A stretch of DNA of 64,000 nucleotides from Darksidea phi (lineage: Eukaryota > Ascomycota > Dothideomycetes > Pleosporales > Lentitheciaceae). This document shows, piece by piece, positions 1-9,518 of the stretch (within the stretch, counting starts at the first letter, position 1; each line of letters starts with the position of its first letter). The notes below the pieces were generated by a model. It ran no database searches, was not told the DNA's origin, and was given only the letters and a program-made list of their open reading frames with translations. Made by a program: the position numbers and the translations under genes. The stretch covers positions 620,001 to 684,000 of the forward strand of contig JASJFT010000001.1 of the NCBI GenBank assembly GCA_030770425.1, written 5' to 3'.

Positions 1-1054
1 TAGTCGTCAGCCGGAATAACACAACCCCAAGTCAGACCGCGTACCTTATACCATATTGCTTGCCGAATCGGGTAGTAGCCATCATCCTTGGCTGCGGCTG
101 ATACTCAGCCTTAACGACCGCAGAAAAGACTAAATTCGCCGACCAACTTGAGCTAGCTCTCTAGGGCTAAGTTCCTTAGCGTTGGTGAGCTGTGTACGCA
201 TAACATCGCCCCTAAATGAAGTCTTCCCCTTGACGTCCGGCTAAATTAGTCCAGCGCAGAGATAAAGAAGTCTGAGTTACTCGTACAACCCGGAGATTGT
301 TAAGTCCTTCTATTTCCATTGTCAGCCTTAAAGCACCAAGAGCGATGTACCCTTGTCGCAAGACGCTCTTTATTAGGTCTTTTAAAAATGGCCAAGCTGA
401 AAAGGCTATCTTTGAGCGTTGGACGGCAGGACGGATTTCATCGTCTCGGATGCTAGGTTTGATTAGTCCAATCAAGTGAATTGCTCCGGATGAGCTTACG
501 TAGTGAGGGTGATCAATGGGTTAGAAGTTCCAGGGACATGGTGTGATCGCTTCAAAAGCTTTCTACTTCGCAGTTTTGCAGCAACCAAGCTTAGATGCCA
601 TCAGAGCAAAGCATTTGGTAAACCCTTTGCGAGTAATGTTTATTTTGAAAGTAAGTCAATGCTCGGTCGCGTTGCTTCTTGACTTCCCGACGAAATAGCA
701 GCCAGAGGCTACTTGAGTGCTGTCATTGGCCTTACTCGCCACCCCAATCCAATACCGGTTCCCGATCCACATGGTAAGCCTGGCGATCCTCACTAAATAT
801 TGGTTTGGCCGCCTGGACCCCGCTTGCCAGATTTCTCCGTTGCGGAGCAGTTCGACAATAGCGATAATCTAGCATCGAATATATCAGCTCGATGGCGAAA
901 ATCGTAGCCAATTCTTTGGTGTCTCTTTTAGGTATACAAATCAGCCACCAGGGGTATATTTCCTCAAATCACGACCAGTACAAGTACAATCTAGGGGCAT
1001 AGAATAGGTCCAATTCATTCTCTTCTTGCATCGCCCGACTTCCATAGGGCTCAG
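1..1054. other. Left-edge region without a recognisable gene
   Basis: No gene is supported in this stretch. On the minus strand an 87-codon open frame (475-212) and a further open stretch of about 30 codons running off the left edge (about 100-1) have protein-like composition, but no family was recognised and stops separate them. They may be remains of a decayed gene. The part next to 1055 is the 3' flank of the OTU gene. Confidence 0.4.
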
Positions 1055-2038
1055 CTAGCTCGCCTCTCCGAAGTCTGAATGCCCGGTCTCTTCTGCATGC
1101 TGTACTGCGCCCTTTTCACCAGCACCTTTCCAGTCACACAGGTTGCACTTAATGCTGAACTTTTGTGTGTCTGTGTAGTAATGCTTCTGTCTCAACTCTG
1201 CACACAGCTGCCTCGCCCCCTCTAGTATAGTATCGTCGGACGAGTCGAACAATTTGATATCGTTCTCGGTGTCATAAGTCAACGAGCCGTCCGGGACAAA
1301 GGCCACGGTGTCGTAGTGTATGCCGGAATACACGAGTATACACCGCTTTGGCCTGCCCTCATTGAATCTGTCCACTCGTAGATCTTGAACGTTGATACTG
1401 CAAATCTCAATATCGAATTCCTGTGATAGTATGCTGAGCTCGATTCCACCGCCCCATGAGTCAGAGTACGATATCCATTGACAGTACTCGTCCGGCTTCC
1501 TCTGCAGTATCGCTTCGTTGAATCGTTCTGGATCCGCTTGTATAGCCTGAGCAACGAGCGAGCGCAATTCGGTCATGGAATCGAGGGAAGATGACAATAC
1601 AGCGCTACCGAGTGCTCGAAACATGCAGGAGTTGTCGTCGGGCATGACCCGTAGGACCATCGTACCGCCGCGTGCTGGGATCGGGACCTCGGGTGTCTCT
1701 TTCTCCAACGCCTTGTTCTGTTTCCTCTGAAGCGAGAGAGGCGCGGACTTGGATGGTTCGGCCTGCTCGACTTTACGGCTCTCAGACGGGTCTCCGGTAG
1801 CCTGCGCAATCACAATGAGCTGAGACCCGTTCAGCTTCAGGGCGGTGTCGGTAAGGAGCGTTGACAGCCCATATAAGGACGGATCGAGCGGTTGGGGAGG
1901 AAACCCCCATTTCAGCTCGAAAAGCGGTAGATCTGTGACATTCGATATGGTAGAAAGTAGGTCGGAGACCGCAGCGTTATCGTCTAGTGTCACCGTGTGC
2001 ATGCCGTTCGGCGCTCGGAGCCGTATGCGGATCGGCAT
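1055..2038 (-). CDS. OTU1: OTU-type deubiquitinase, Otu1/Yod1 family
   Basis: Single-exon gene of 327 aa. Seen: an N-terminal UBX-like beta-grasp segment (about residues 1-80), a basic/polar linker, an OTU cysteine protease domain with the DDNSC motif placing the catalytic Cys at 138 and the SGIHYD motif placing the catalytic His at 241, and a C-terminal C2H2 finger (C298, C301, H314, H320). This UBX-like/OTU/zinc-finger order and the length match yeast Otu1 and animal YOD1. In those systems the enzyme binds the Cdc48/p97 ATPase and trims ubiquitin chains in ER-associated degradation; the same role is inferred here. The first in-frame ATG is at 2038 on the minus strand. The gene is divergent from the RSC subunit gene across 547 bp. 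Confidence 0.93.
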   Translation of the reverse strand: MPIRIRLRAPNGMHTVTLDDNAAVSDLLSTISNVTDLPLFELKWGFPPQPLDPSLYGLSTLLTDTALKLNGSQLIVIAQATGDPSESRKVEQAEPSKSAPLSLQRKQNKALEKETPEVPIPARGGTMVLRVMPDDNSCMFRALGSAVLSSSLDSMTELRSLVAQAIQADPERFNEAILQRKPDEYCQWISYSDSWGGGIELSILSQEFDIEICSINVQDLRVDRFNEGRPKRCILVYSGIHYDTVAFVPDGSLTYDTENDIKLFDSSDDTILEGARQLCAELRQKHYYTDTQKFSIKCNLCDWKGAGEKGAVQHAEETGHSDFGEAS

Positions 2039-2585
2039 CTTGTGAAGAGAGGTGAGGAAGCAACGTTCGACCGGAGGCGATAAGAGCCCAATATGTAGAA
2101 CACTTTTGCTCTTGGATAGCTAGCTGGGTGATAGACTACTGCGGTCGTGGTTCGAAGAGAGGCGACAGATGCAGTGCCAGCGAAGCAAGGTTAAGGTAAT
2201 CCGGCCGGGCGTTCGGAACGGTGACGTGAGCTCGGAGGTGGTTGGAAGGCGGATATACAAGCAACAAGACGAAGGGAACGTGGCAGACTGTGACGCGTCA
2301 CGGAGAGGGAGCAATCAACGAGGCAGCGACAAGTGAATGCTTGTGGTGCAGTGTGGAGGAGTGGCGCATGGCAGGTCAAGGTTCCGGAACCTGCTACCGA
2401 GGCCGGAAAGGCCCATAGATCTGGATCATCTATTTCTCCGCTCCACCGAGGAACGGCGCACGGACCCAGGCACCGTAAGTCGCGACTGCTGCTCCTGCCG
2501 ACGCGCCCTGTACTTGCGGAATGAGAAGCTAGCGCATCGCATATACACGATTGTGCTAAACACCACCACAGCAATAGGAACCATC
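2039..2585. promoter_or_regulatory. Divergent intergenic region, OTU1 / RSC1-2
   Basis: 547 bp between the start codons of two divergently transcribed genes, so it must carry both promoters and 5' UTRs. No clear TATA box was picked out. Open frames in it show no family resemblance. Confidence 0.5.
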
Positions 2586-5384
2586 ATGGCGTCCGGGCGC
2601 GCTCCCAGCCAGACGCCGGTGCCGACAACGGAAACAGCCGACCTGCCTGCCCACGATGGCGCAAAGTCGACTGTCACCGACGAGGAACTGAAGGCCATGG
2701 CGACTGCACTGGCGAATGTATATGCCTACAGAACTGAGGAGTGAGTGCGGCGCATCGACACCCGAGCTCCGGTGCGATGCAATTGCTAACGCGACACTAT
2801 AGCGGCTACGACCCCACGAAACTCTTCCAGCGCAAAGTGAACAAGCGCTCTCTGCCCGACTACTATGAAGTCATCAAAGAGCCCATGGCCCTCAGCGAGA
2901 TCAAACGAAAAGTTGCAGCGCAAGAGTACAGGTCCTTCGCTGAATACGTGCGCGACTTTGCGCTCATCCCTCACAACGCCCAGGTCTATAACAGGCAAGA
3001 CTCGCAAGCTTACGTTGATGCGCTCGAAGTCAAGAAGGCTCTGGAGCAGGAGCTCAAGAAACTAGTAGATGCTAAAGTCATAACGGAGGAGGTTGCGACC
3101 CTACCGTACCTGGGCGAGATCCCGGAGCAAGATCCTCTCTTGGCCGAAGAAGAGGAAGAGGAGGAGGAGGAGGATGACGAAGAAGAGGATGAAGAGCTGG
3201 AGTTGGAGGACGAAGATGAGGAGGACGAGGGCAAACGAAAGAGGAGGCGCGGGCCTCGCTCGACCGCCGCAATCACTAAGCGCGAAACCGGTACTCGAAA
3301 GGACCCCAAAGAAGAAGACCCTGAGTCGAGAAAAAAGCGAGGACGGCCGCCGCGGGTTGACACACCCATGGAAGCCAGAATCAAGGCTATTATGAAGGCC
3401 ATCCGAAAGCCTAGGAACCAGGCCAACAGGCTCATGGTGAGCGCCTTCGAAAAAGTCCCAGACAAGACCGTCATGCCTGAATATCATGCCGAGATTAAGA
3501 ATCCAATGGCCATGGATATCCTGAAGCGAAAGCTCAAGCGGAAGAAGTACAGTTCGGTCGATCACTTCATGCAGGATGTGGAGCTCATGTTTGAGAATGC
3601 CAAACAGTACAACGAGGAAGACAGCCAAATCTATCAAGACGCGGAATACCTACAGCAGGAAGCGCGTAAAACCGCGAAAGCCGAGAAGGAGAAGCCTGAC
3701 TCTAAGTTCGTCATGGAAGAAGGCCGCATACCCATGCCGAACGGCATTCTCCACAACGGCGAGCTGTGGAAGGTTGGAGACTGGGTTCATATTCAAAACG
3801 CAAACGATCTCACCAAGCCAATCGTGGCGCAAATATACCGAACTTGGCAAGATTCGGAAGGCAGCAGATGGGTGAACGCATGCTGGTACTATCGGCCAGA
3901 GCAGACAGTGCACCGCTTCGACCGGCATTTCTTAGAGAACGAAGTGGTGAAGACCGGCCAGTATCGCGATCACCCCATCGACGAGGTTGTAGACCGCTGC
4001 TTTGTCATGTTCGTGACTAGGTACAACAAGGGTCGCCCTCGAGATTTCCCGCCGGACAAGGAGATCTACGTCTGCGAAGCGCGGTACAATGAAGAAAACC
4101 ACAAGCTAAACAAGATTAAGACCTGGGCCAGTTGTCTGCCAGACGAGGTCCGAGACAAAGACTACGTTATGGATTTGTTTGATGCGCCACGGAAACTGAA
4201 GAAAGTTCCTAGTCCGATCGCTTACCTTCTGAAGGACGAGCAAAAGGAGGACGACGATCTTCCAAAACCCGAATGGGGTGCTGAAAACGCGCCTCCCAAG
4301 ATTGGTGCCGTTCACCGTCGCCCGCGTGATCCCAAGGTACGTCCAAACTTTTACTCGACCTTTATCTCTTAGGAAGTGAACAGTTGCTAAGTCTGCGGAT
4401 CAGGACTCTCCACCGCCAGAACCGACACCATCTCCACCACCGCCACCCCCGGTACCAGCAATGCCTACTCCAACTATTCCAACACCACAAGCCAATGGCT
4501 ACGGCGACGCTCAAAGGAGTTACCCACTCGCGCAGGCACCAACTGCGTCTCCTATGCCTGCACCAACACCCCAGCCACACCATGGGCAGGCCGCATACAC
4601 TCCGAGTCACTCAACACAATATCACACTCACTCGCAGTCGCCTGCTCCTCATATTACTCACCAAACCACTTCTCAAGCTCAAAGCTACCAGCCAATAACC
4701 CCGCACTTACCCTTTTCCACTCCACAATCTTCGGCACCCATTCCGCAGTATGCCACACCACGTCAAGCGCCATCATACCAGCAGCCTCTTGTTCACCAAG
4801 CACCGGTTGGGTATAAGGCACCCCAACCGGTGGAGGTGTACGTTCTGCCTGATCACGCCAACGCCTCCATTCCTACAGATATTCGCGAGCAGTTTCAGCG
4901 TGACGAGCAAGGTCGAGTACTTTTCTTCACGGCGCCGCCCGTAAATAGCTCAAGGATCGTGAAGAAAGAAGGGCAGGCTCTCGGTCACTCTGCAAGGTAT
5001 CTTGCGCTAAAGGCAAAGCGTGACGCTGAACGCGCTGCCAAACGCAAAGCCGATGAAGCGGACACTGCCGAGCGGGTAGAAGCCGCAAAGAAAGCACGGA
5101 TTGAAGCCGAACAAAAGCTTCAAAAGGACGTCGCTCAGCTCCGCATCAAGGCTATGCATGCGCTCGAGGACCAGCTCAGACTGGCCACAATGGAAGATCT
5201 ACAGATGTTGATGGGAAACGTGGAAAATGCAGATATACTGACGAAGAGCTTGGATCATCTGGTAGAGGTGCAGGAAGCAACAATTTCGAAAAACCAGGAG
5301 CGCGAAATTAGGGGGCAGCAGCAGAAGAGCAGTTGGCAAATACCCATCACAGGTATGACTGCGAGACTGGAGGAGAAAATTTGA
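2586..5384 (+). CDS. RSC chromatin-remodelling subunit, Rsc1/Rsc2-like (double bromodomain + BAH)
   Basis: Three exons, 2586-2740, 2803-4336 and 4404-5384, giving about 889 aa. The introns (62 and 67 nt) have GTGAGT and GTACGT donors, TAG and CAG acceptors and CTAAC/CTAAG branch-like sites. Domains in order: bromodomain 1 (about residues 35-150, with PDYYEVIKEPM), an almost pure Glu/Asp stretch (about 165-195), bromodomain 2 (about 240-345, with PEYHAEIKNPM), a BAH domain (about 370-510, from the GDWVHI motif), a Pro/Gln-rich linker, then a basic coiled-coil-like tail. This layout is that of Rsc1/Rsc2, which tether the RSC nucleosome remodeller to acetylated chromatin in the nucleus. In Pezizomycotina there is usually one Rsc1/2 gene, so no yeast paralogue name is assigned. 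Confidence 0.93.
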
Positions 5385-5801
5385 GTTTTGACTTAGCGCA
5401 AGACTGTATTTTCGCATTCATTGGTTTCGAGTGGCATCTTCGGGTTATGTGAGTATATGGACATGGGCGTTTCAGAAGGCTAGGTGATTCAGAACGGCAA
5501 AAGCCGCCTTTAGTTAGGTGCTAAGTATTGAACTGTTTGAGCATGTGAAGGATCCAGCGTGCAAGCGCGTTCAAAACCAGCCAATCGGAGTCCCAGCAAA
5601 ATCGCTGATGAGCCTCGGCAGCTACCCCAGCCCAAGCTCCAAGCATTTCACCCTCCATGGACACGACTCCGGGGGGCGGTCCAGTCTACCGAGGCCAACT
5701 CTACTAGAAAACACAACCATGTAGCCCGCCCTCATCTCTTTACCACTCCACCATACTCTCTCCCCGGGAACCTGCTCTCGCCGTCGATTCCCACCGCCAC
5801 C
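5385..5801. other. Intergenic, 3' of RSC gene and 5' of ACAD gene
   Basis: 417 bp. The frame of the downstream gene stays open upstream of its ATG, but it contains no earlier ATG and the translation there is low-complexity. It is read as terminator of the upstream gene plus promoter/5' UTR of the downstream one. The context around the ATG at 5802 (CCGCCACCATG) is a strong Kozak-like match. Confidence 0.5.
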
Positions 5802-7508
5802 ATGCCTCACGCAACCCTTAGCCGCGAAGCCGTCGCTTCCCACAACAAGGCTGACGACCTGTGGTGCATAATAGACCACAAAGTCTACGATCTTACAGAC
5901 TTCATCGACGCGCACCCCGGCGGCTCCGTCGTCCTCGAGCAGGTCGCTGGCACCGATGCCACGGCCGCGTTCTACAACCTGCATCGGCAGGAAGTGCTCG
6001 AGAAATACTCCTCGCTATGCGTCGGCACCATCCAGGGTGAAAAATCGGAAGTCGTCACGATGAAGGCTGGCGATCTGAGCACTGTTCCGTACGCAGAGCC
6101 ACTATGGTTACGTCGGCAGTTTAAGAGCCCATATTTCAAGGATAGTCACCGCGCGTTGCAGAAGAAGATTAGGGAGTTTGTGGATATACATGTTACACCA
6201 GAGGCGCAGGAGAAAGAGAAGACTGGAGAGTACATTTCGCAAGAACTGATAGATCGTATGGCGGAAAACGACTTGTTGGCTATACGACTCGGTCCTGGAA
6301 AACATCTCCATGGCAAAAACCTCATGGGTGTTGTTAAAGGAGAGGATTTTGATTACTTGCATGATCTCGTACAGGCGCAAGAGTTCTCCAGAGCGAATGC
6401 CCGCGGCTTCCAAGATGGCAATATGGCGGGGATGATGATCTCGCTCACTGCAATAATGCAGTGGATGGGCAATGAGCGGCTGAAGCAGAAAGTTGTCGCG
6501 GAGGTATTGAGCGGAAAGAAGAAGATGTGTCTCGCTATCACGGAGGCGTTTGCGGGTAGCGATGTTGCCGGGCTGCGGACTACGGCGACCAAGACACCAG
6601 ATGGAAAGCATTATATCGTGAGAGGCACAAAGAAGTGGATCACCAACGGCATGTGGTGCGATTACTTCGTCACGGGCTGCAGGACCGAGAAGGGCTTCTC
6701 AGTCGTGCTTATCGAACGCGGCGACAATGTTGAAACGAAACTTATCAAGACGGCGTATTCGACTTCTGCGGGGACAGCCTTTGTCGAATTCAACGATGTC
6801 AAGGTGCCTGTTGAGAACTTGCTGGGCGAGGAACACAAGGGATTCGCTGTGATTAGTAAGTGTTGCATAGCTCCCGTTCGTGTATGGTGTGGTGTATGTA
6901 TATTAATTAAGCCAAATGCTGACATGGGATGATAGTGTCCAACTTCAATCACGAGAGGTTTATGATGTGCTGCGGTGTGATCCGTATGTCTCGCAGCGTT
7001 GTGGAGGAATGTCTGAAGTGGTGTAACCAACGCATTGTATTCGGCAAGCCGCTTATTGAGCAACCGGCCATCAGGCAAAAGTGAGTCTCTCCCTTCAAAC
7101 CTAGCAAGAATGATTCATGTCCAGCCGTCAGACGTGCTTTTGGCTACTCTCGACTAACATGTTGACAATAGGCTCGCCAAGATGATCTCGCTCGTCGAAG
7201 CCGACCAAGCCTGGCTCGAGTCCATCGCCTACCAAATGTCGCACATGAGCTACGCGGAGCAGTCAAAACACCTCGGCGGCCCCATTGGCCTTCTCAAATC
7301 GCACTCTACACGTTCGGCACACAAGATCGCTGACCAAGCCGTCAACCTGTTCGGCGGACGGGGCATCACGCAGTCTGGAATGGGCAAGTTTGTCGAGATG
7401 TTCCATCGCACGTACAAGTTCGACGCCATCCTTGGTGGCACGGAGGAAATTCTTGCGGACCTGGGGGTTAGGCAGGCGATGAAGCAGATGCCCAAGGCGA
7501 TGTTGTAG
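5802..7508 (+). CDS. Cytochrome b5 / acyl-CoA dehydrogenase fusion protein
   Basis: Exons 5802-6855, 6936-7080 and 7172-7508 encode 511 aa. Residues 1-75 form a cytochrome b5 domain with the heme motif HPGG (axial His38) and a second His at about 61. The remainder is a full acyl-CoA dehydrogenase: an N-terminal helical part, a flavin/substrate beta-domain with the AITEAFAGSDV signature, and a C-terminal four-helix part with NHER and FGGRGITQ. Such fusions are known in fungi and are thought to pass electrons or link the flavoenzyme to a heme domain; substrate is unknown. In the C-terminal loop the sequence is GGTEEI, where medium/short-chain enzymes carry YEGT. The usual base Glu at that spot is therefore absent, as in clades that place it elsewhere. 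The C-terminus KAML is not a standard peroxisomal signal. Splice phases agree at both junctions. Confidence 0.92.
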
Positions 7509-8889
7509 TAGTAGTAAAGGGGACGTTTGGTGTAGGATAGGAGATGCTACAATGCAGACACCATGTTGGATCAAGATGTCTATAAACCATCTTGGAACAC
7601 CTTCTGGAACAAGATGCAACAACGACAGCGTCCGAAAAAGGCTCCATCCCTACCCCAAATTGCAGTGTGTCGTCCCAAACAGGCAACGCATGGAAAACCC
7701 ATGGAAGCGCAACACGATGGTGTAGCCGCACAAGCAGCAAGCACCACGCACCAAGGACCACCCCTCGCACGCCTTGCCACAATAGCCACGCACAACGTGA
7801 GCGTTTATGCAGCCTACACGGACGTGTAAGGCGGCTGGGCCCATGCGCGACCAATCACAGGGACTCGCTTGTGTCCGGTTGGGGAAGGACAGCGCTTGTT
7901 CGTCCCATGTGCGACATCATGTCCGAGCCCGTAGCCGGGCGGCTGTCCTGCCGTGCATCAGACGCCATCGGACGCCAGCAGACGCCATCAGACCCCATCG
8001 AGACTGAACCGACGGCGGCGTTTCCGCGTATGCGCTGCACGGTGCCGTGGAGACGAAGCCTGGGGATATGCTGCAGCGGCGGCATCGCTACGTGGCACGA
8101 GGGCAGGTGCGGCGAGGACGGGCATCCGCAGCTGTCCTCGGCCATCCCTAGCCATCCCCAGCCATCATGTCTTGCGGCAGTCGAGGCGGAAAACGGGCAT
8201 GGCATTGCGGCCGTGGCAGACGTGTGAAGCTCTCAGTGAACCATGTCTCGTGTTCCTGCATGGGGCGAAAGCCATGGAAACAAGGACGGTTAGTCAGACA
8301 CTTTGCCATCAGGTGAAAGGCGAGCACACGACCACGGGGGGCATCGCAGCGGCTCGAGCGGGATTGCTTTTCGCCTGACCTGTCTTGTCCTGCCGCCGGT
8401 GCATTGTTCGGGGCCGCCAGGGCCTGGTCCTTGGGGCGACAGCGCGTTGTCAAGTCGCCGAACCTGGGCGATGCCCTCGCCTCTCTCTCTCTTTATAAGA
8501 CGCCTGGAGAAGCGCCGGCCTGCGTCACCCGCCTCTCACCCGCCTCTCATCCGCATCTCATCTGCATCTCATCCCCCCAACCGCCTACCCTTCCCCTTCA
8601 CGCCGCACACCTCTCCGCACCGCACCGCACCGCACCCTCACCGCTCGCTCTTTCACCGCCAGACCTGCGCGCTTCTCGACACCCTCTCGACACCCTCTCG
8701 ACACCCTCTCGACCCTCCTTTACGGCTTCACATCGACGGGAACGGAAACCCTATACATAGCGCCATCTCCGTTGCCTTATCTACCACCGCAACGCCATCC
8801 GTCTGCCGAACCATCCGGCGCCACACACTGCCTCCTCCGCCATCACCCCCTCGACACCGCGCAACTCAGTCTTCACACAAGCCGCCGCC
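7509..8889. other. GC-rich intergenic region with short degenerate repeats
   Basis: 1.38 kb without a supported gene. It holds degenerate repeats built on GACGCCATCAGA (about 7956-8000), three GCCATCCC-like units (about 8141-8168), CATCTCATC-type repeats (about 8520-8570) and a C/T-rich 11-mer array (8674-8716). The right part is the pyrimidine-rich promoter/5' UTR of the UBL-AN1 gene. Long open frames here are explained by high GC content. Confidence 0.5.
8674..8716. repeat. 11-bp tandem repeat, unit TCTCGACACCC
   Basis: About three perfect copies plus a partial fourth of the 11-mer, in the pyrimidine-rich 5' flank about 175 bp before the UBL-AN1 start codon. Likely transcribed as 5' UTR or part of the core promoter. 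Confidence 0.8.
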
Positions 8890-9518
8890 ATGCGCCGCAC
8901 AAGCAGTGTCAGTAGCATCAGCTCCATCTCCTCAGAAGAAGACAGCATGCAAATCTTCGTCAAGAGCGTTTCCGGCACAAGCAGTACGTAGTGACCCGAA
9001 AGCGTTCCGACCCTCGGAACGAGCGCGAGGCCCGCAACAATGGCCGCGCCTGGCCCGCAACCACATCCGCGAGCAACAGTGTGCTAACAGTTTGCCCGAC
9101 AGCGATACCACTCTCTCTCCCATCAAACACGTCAATACACACCCTCGCATCCCTCCTCGCGCTCCGCCACAACCTCCCCGCCACCGACCTGCGCCTCGTG
9201 CACGCCGGCAAGCACCTCGCGACGCCCTCGTCAACCCTCTCCGATCTAGCCATCCCGCCCAACGCTACCCTCCACATGGCGCTGCCCCTGCGCGGCGGCA
9301 TGCCCCCGAAGAAGATCCGCTGCAGCTTCAAGACGTGCAAGGACCCGGCGCAGCGCATCGTCGGCGACTGCGGTTTCTGCTCGGGCCACTTTTGCGGCAA
9401 GCATCGCCTGCTCGAGGACCACAAGTGCGAGGGCTTAGAAGACTGCAAGAAAGAGAGTCATGAGCGGAATGCGGATAAGTTGAATAGTGAGCGGACCGTG
9501 GCTATCAAAGGCGTGTAA
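8890..9518 (+). CDS. Ubiquitin-like domain fused to AN1 zinc finger
   Basis: Two exons, 8890-8983 and 9103-9518 (intron 119 nt, donor GTACGT, branch GCTAAC, acceptor CAG), giving 169 aa. Residues 1-19 are a Ser-rich leader. Residues 20-97 form a ubiquitin-like fold that starts MQIFVKS as ubiquitin does and ends in LRGG. An AN1 finger follows with all eight ligands in the expected spacing: C105, C110, C121, C124, C129, H132, H138, C140. AN1 proteins act in proteasome, Cdc48 and stress pathways. The LRGG followed by Met resembles a deubiquitinase processing site, so the UBL might be released as a modifier or might stay as a docking domain. The second ATG (8947) coincides with the UBL start and is an alternative translation start. 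The splice joins the UBL beta-strands correctly, supporting the model. Confidence 0.88.

Noticed and set aside
3010..3474. Antisense frame with a long Ser run opposite the RSC gene
   Set aside because: Mirror of the Glu/Asp-coding stretch; no independent evidence.
8303..9463. 386-codon plus-strand open frame overlapping the UBL-AN1 gene
   Set aside because: Pro/His/Arg-rich translation of GC-rich DNA in a different frame from the AN1 domain; crosses its intron.
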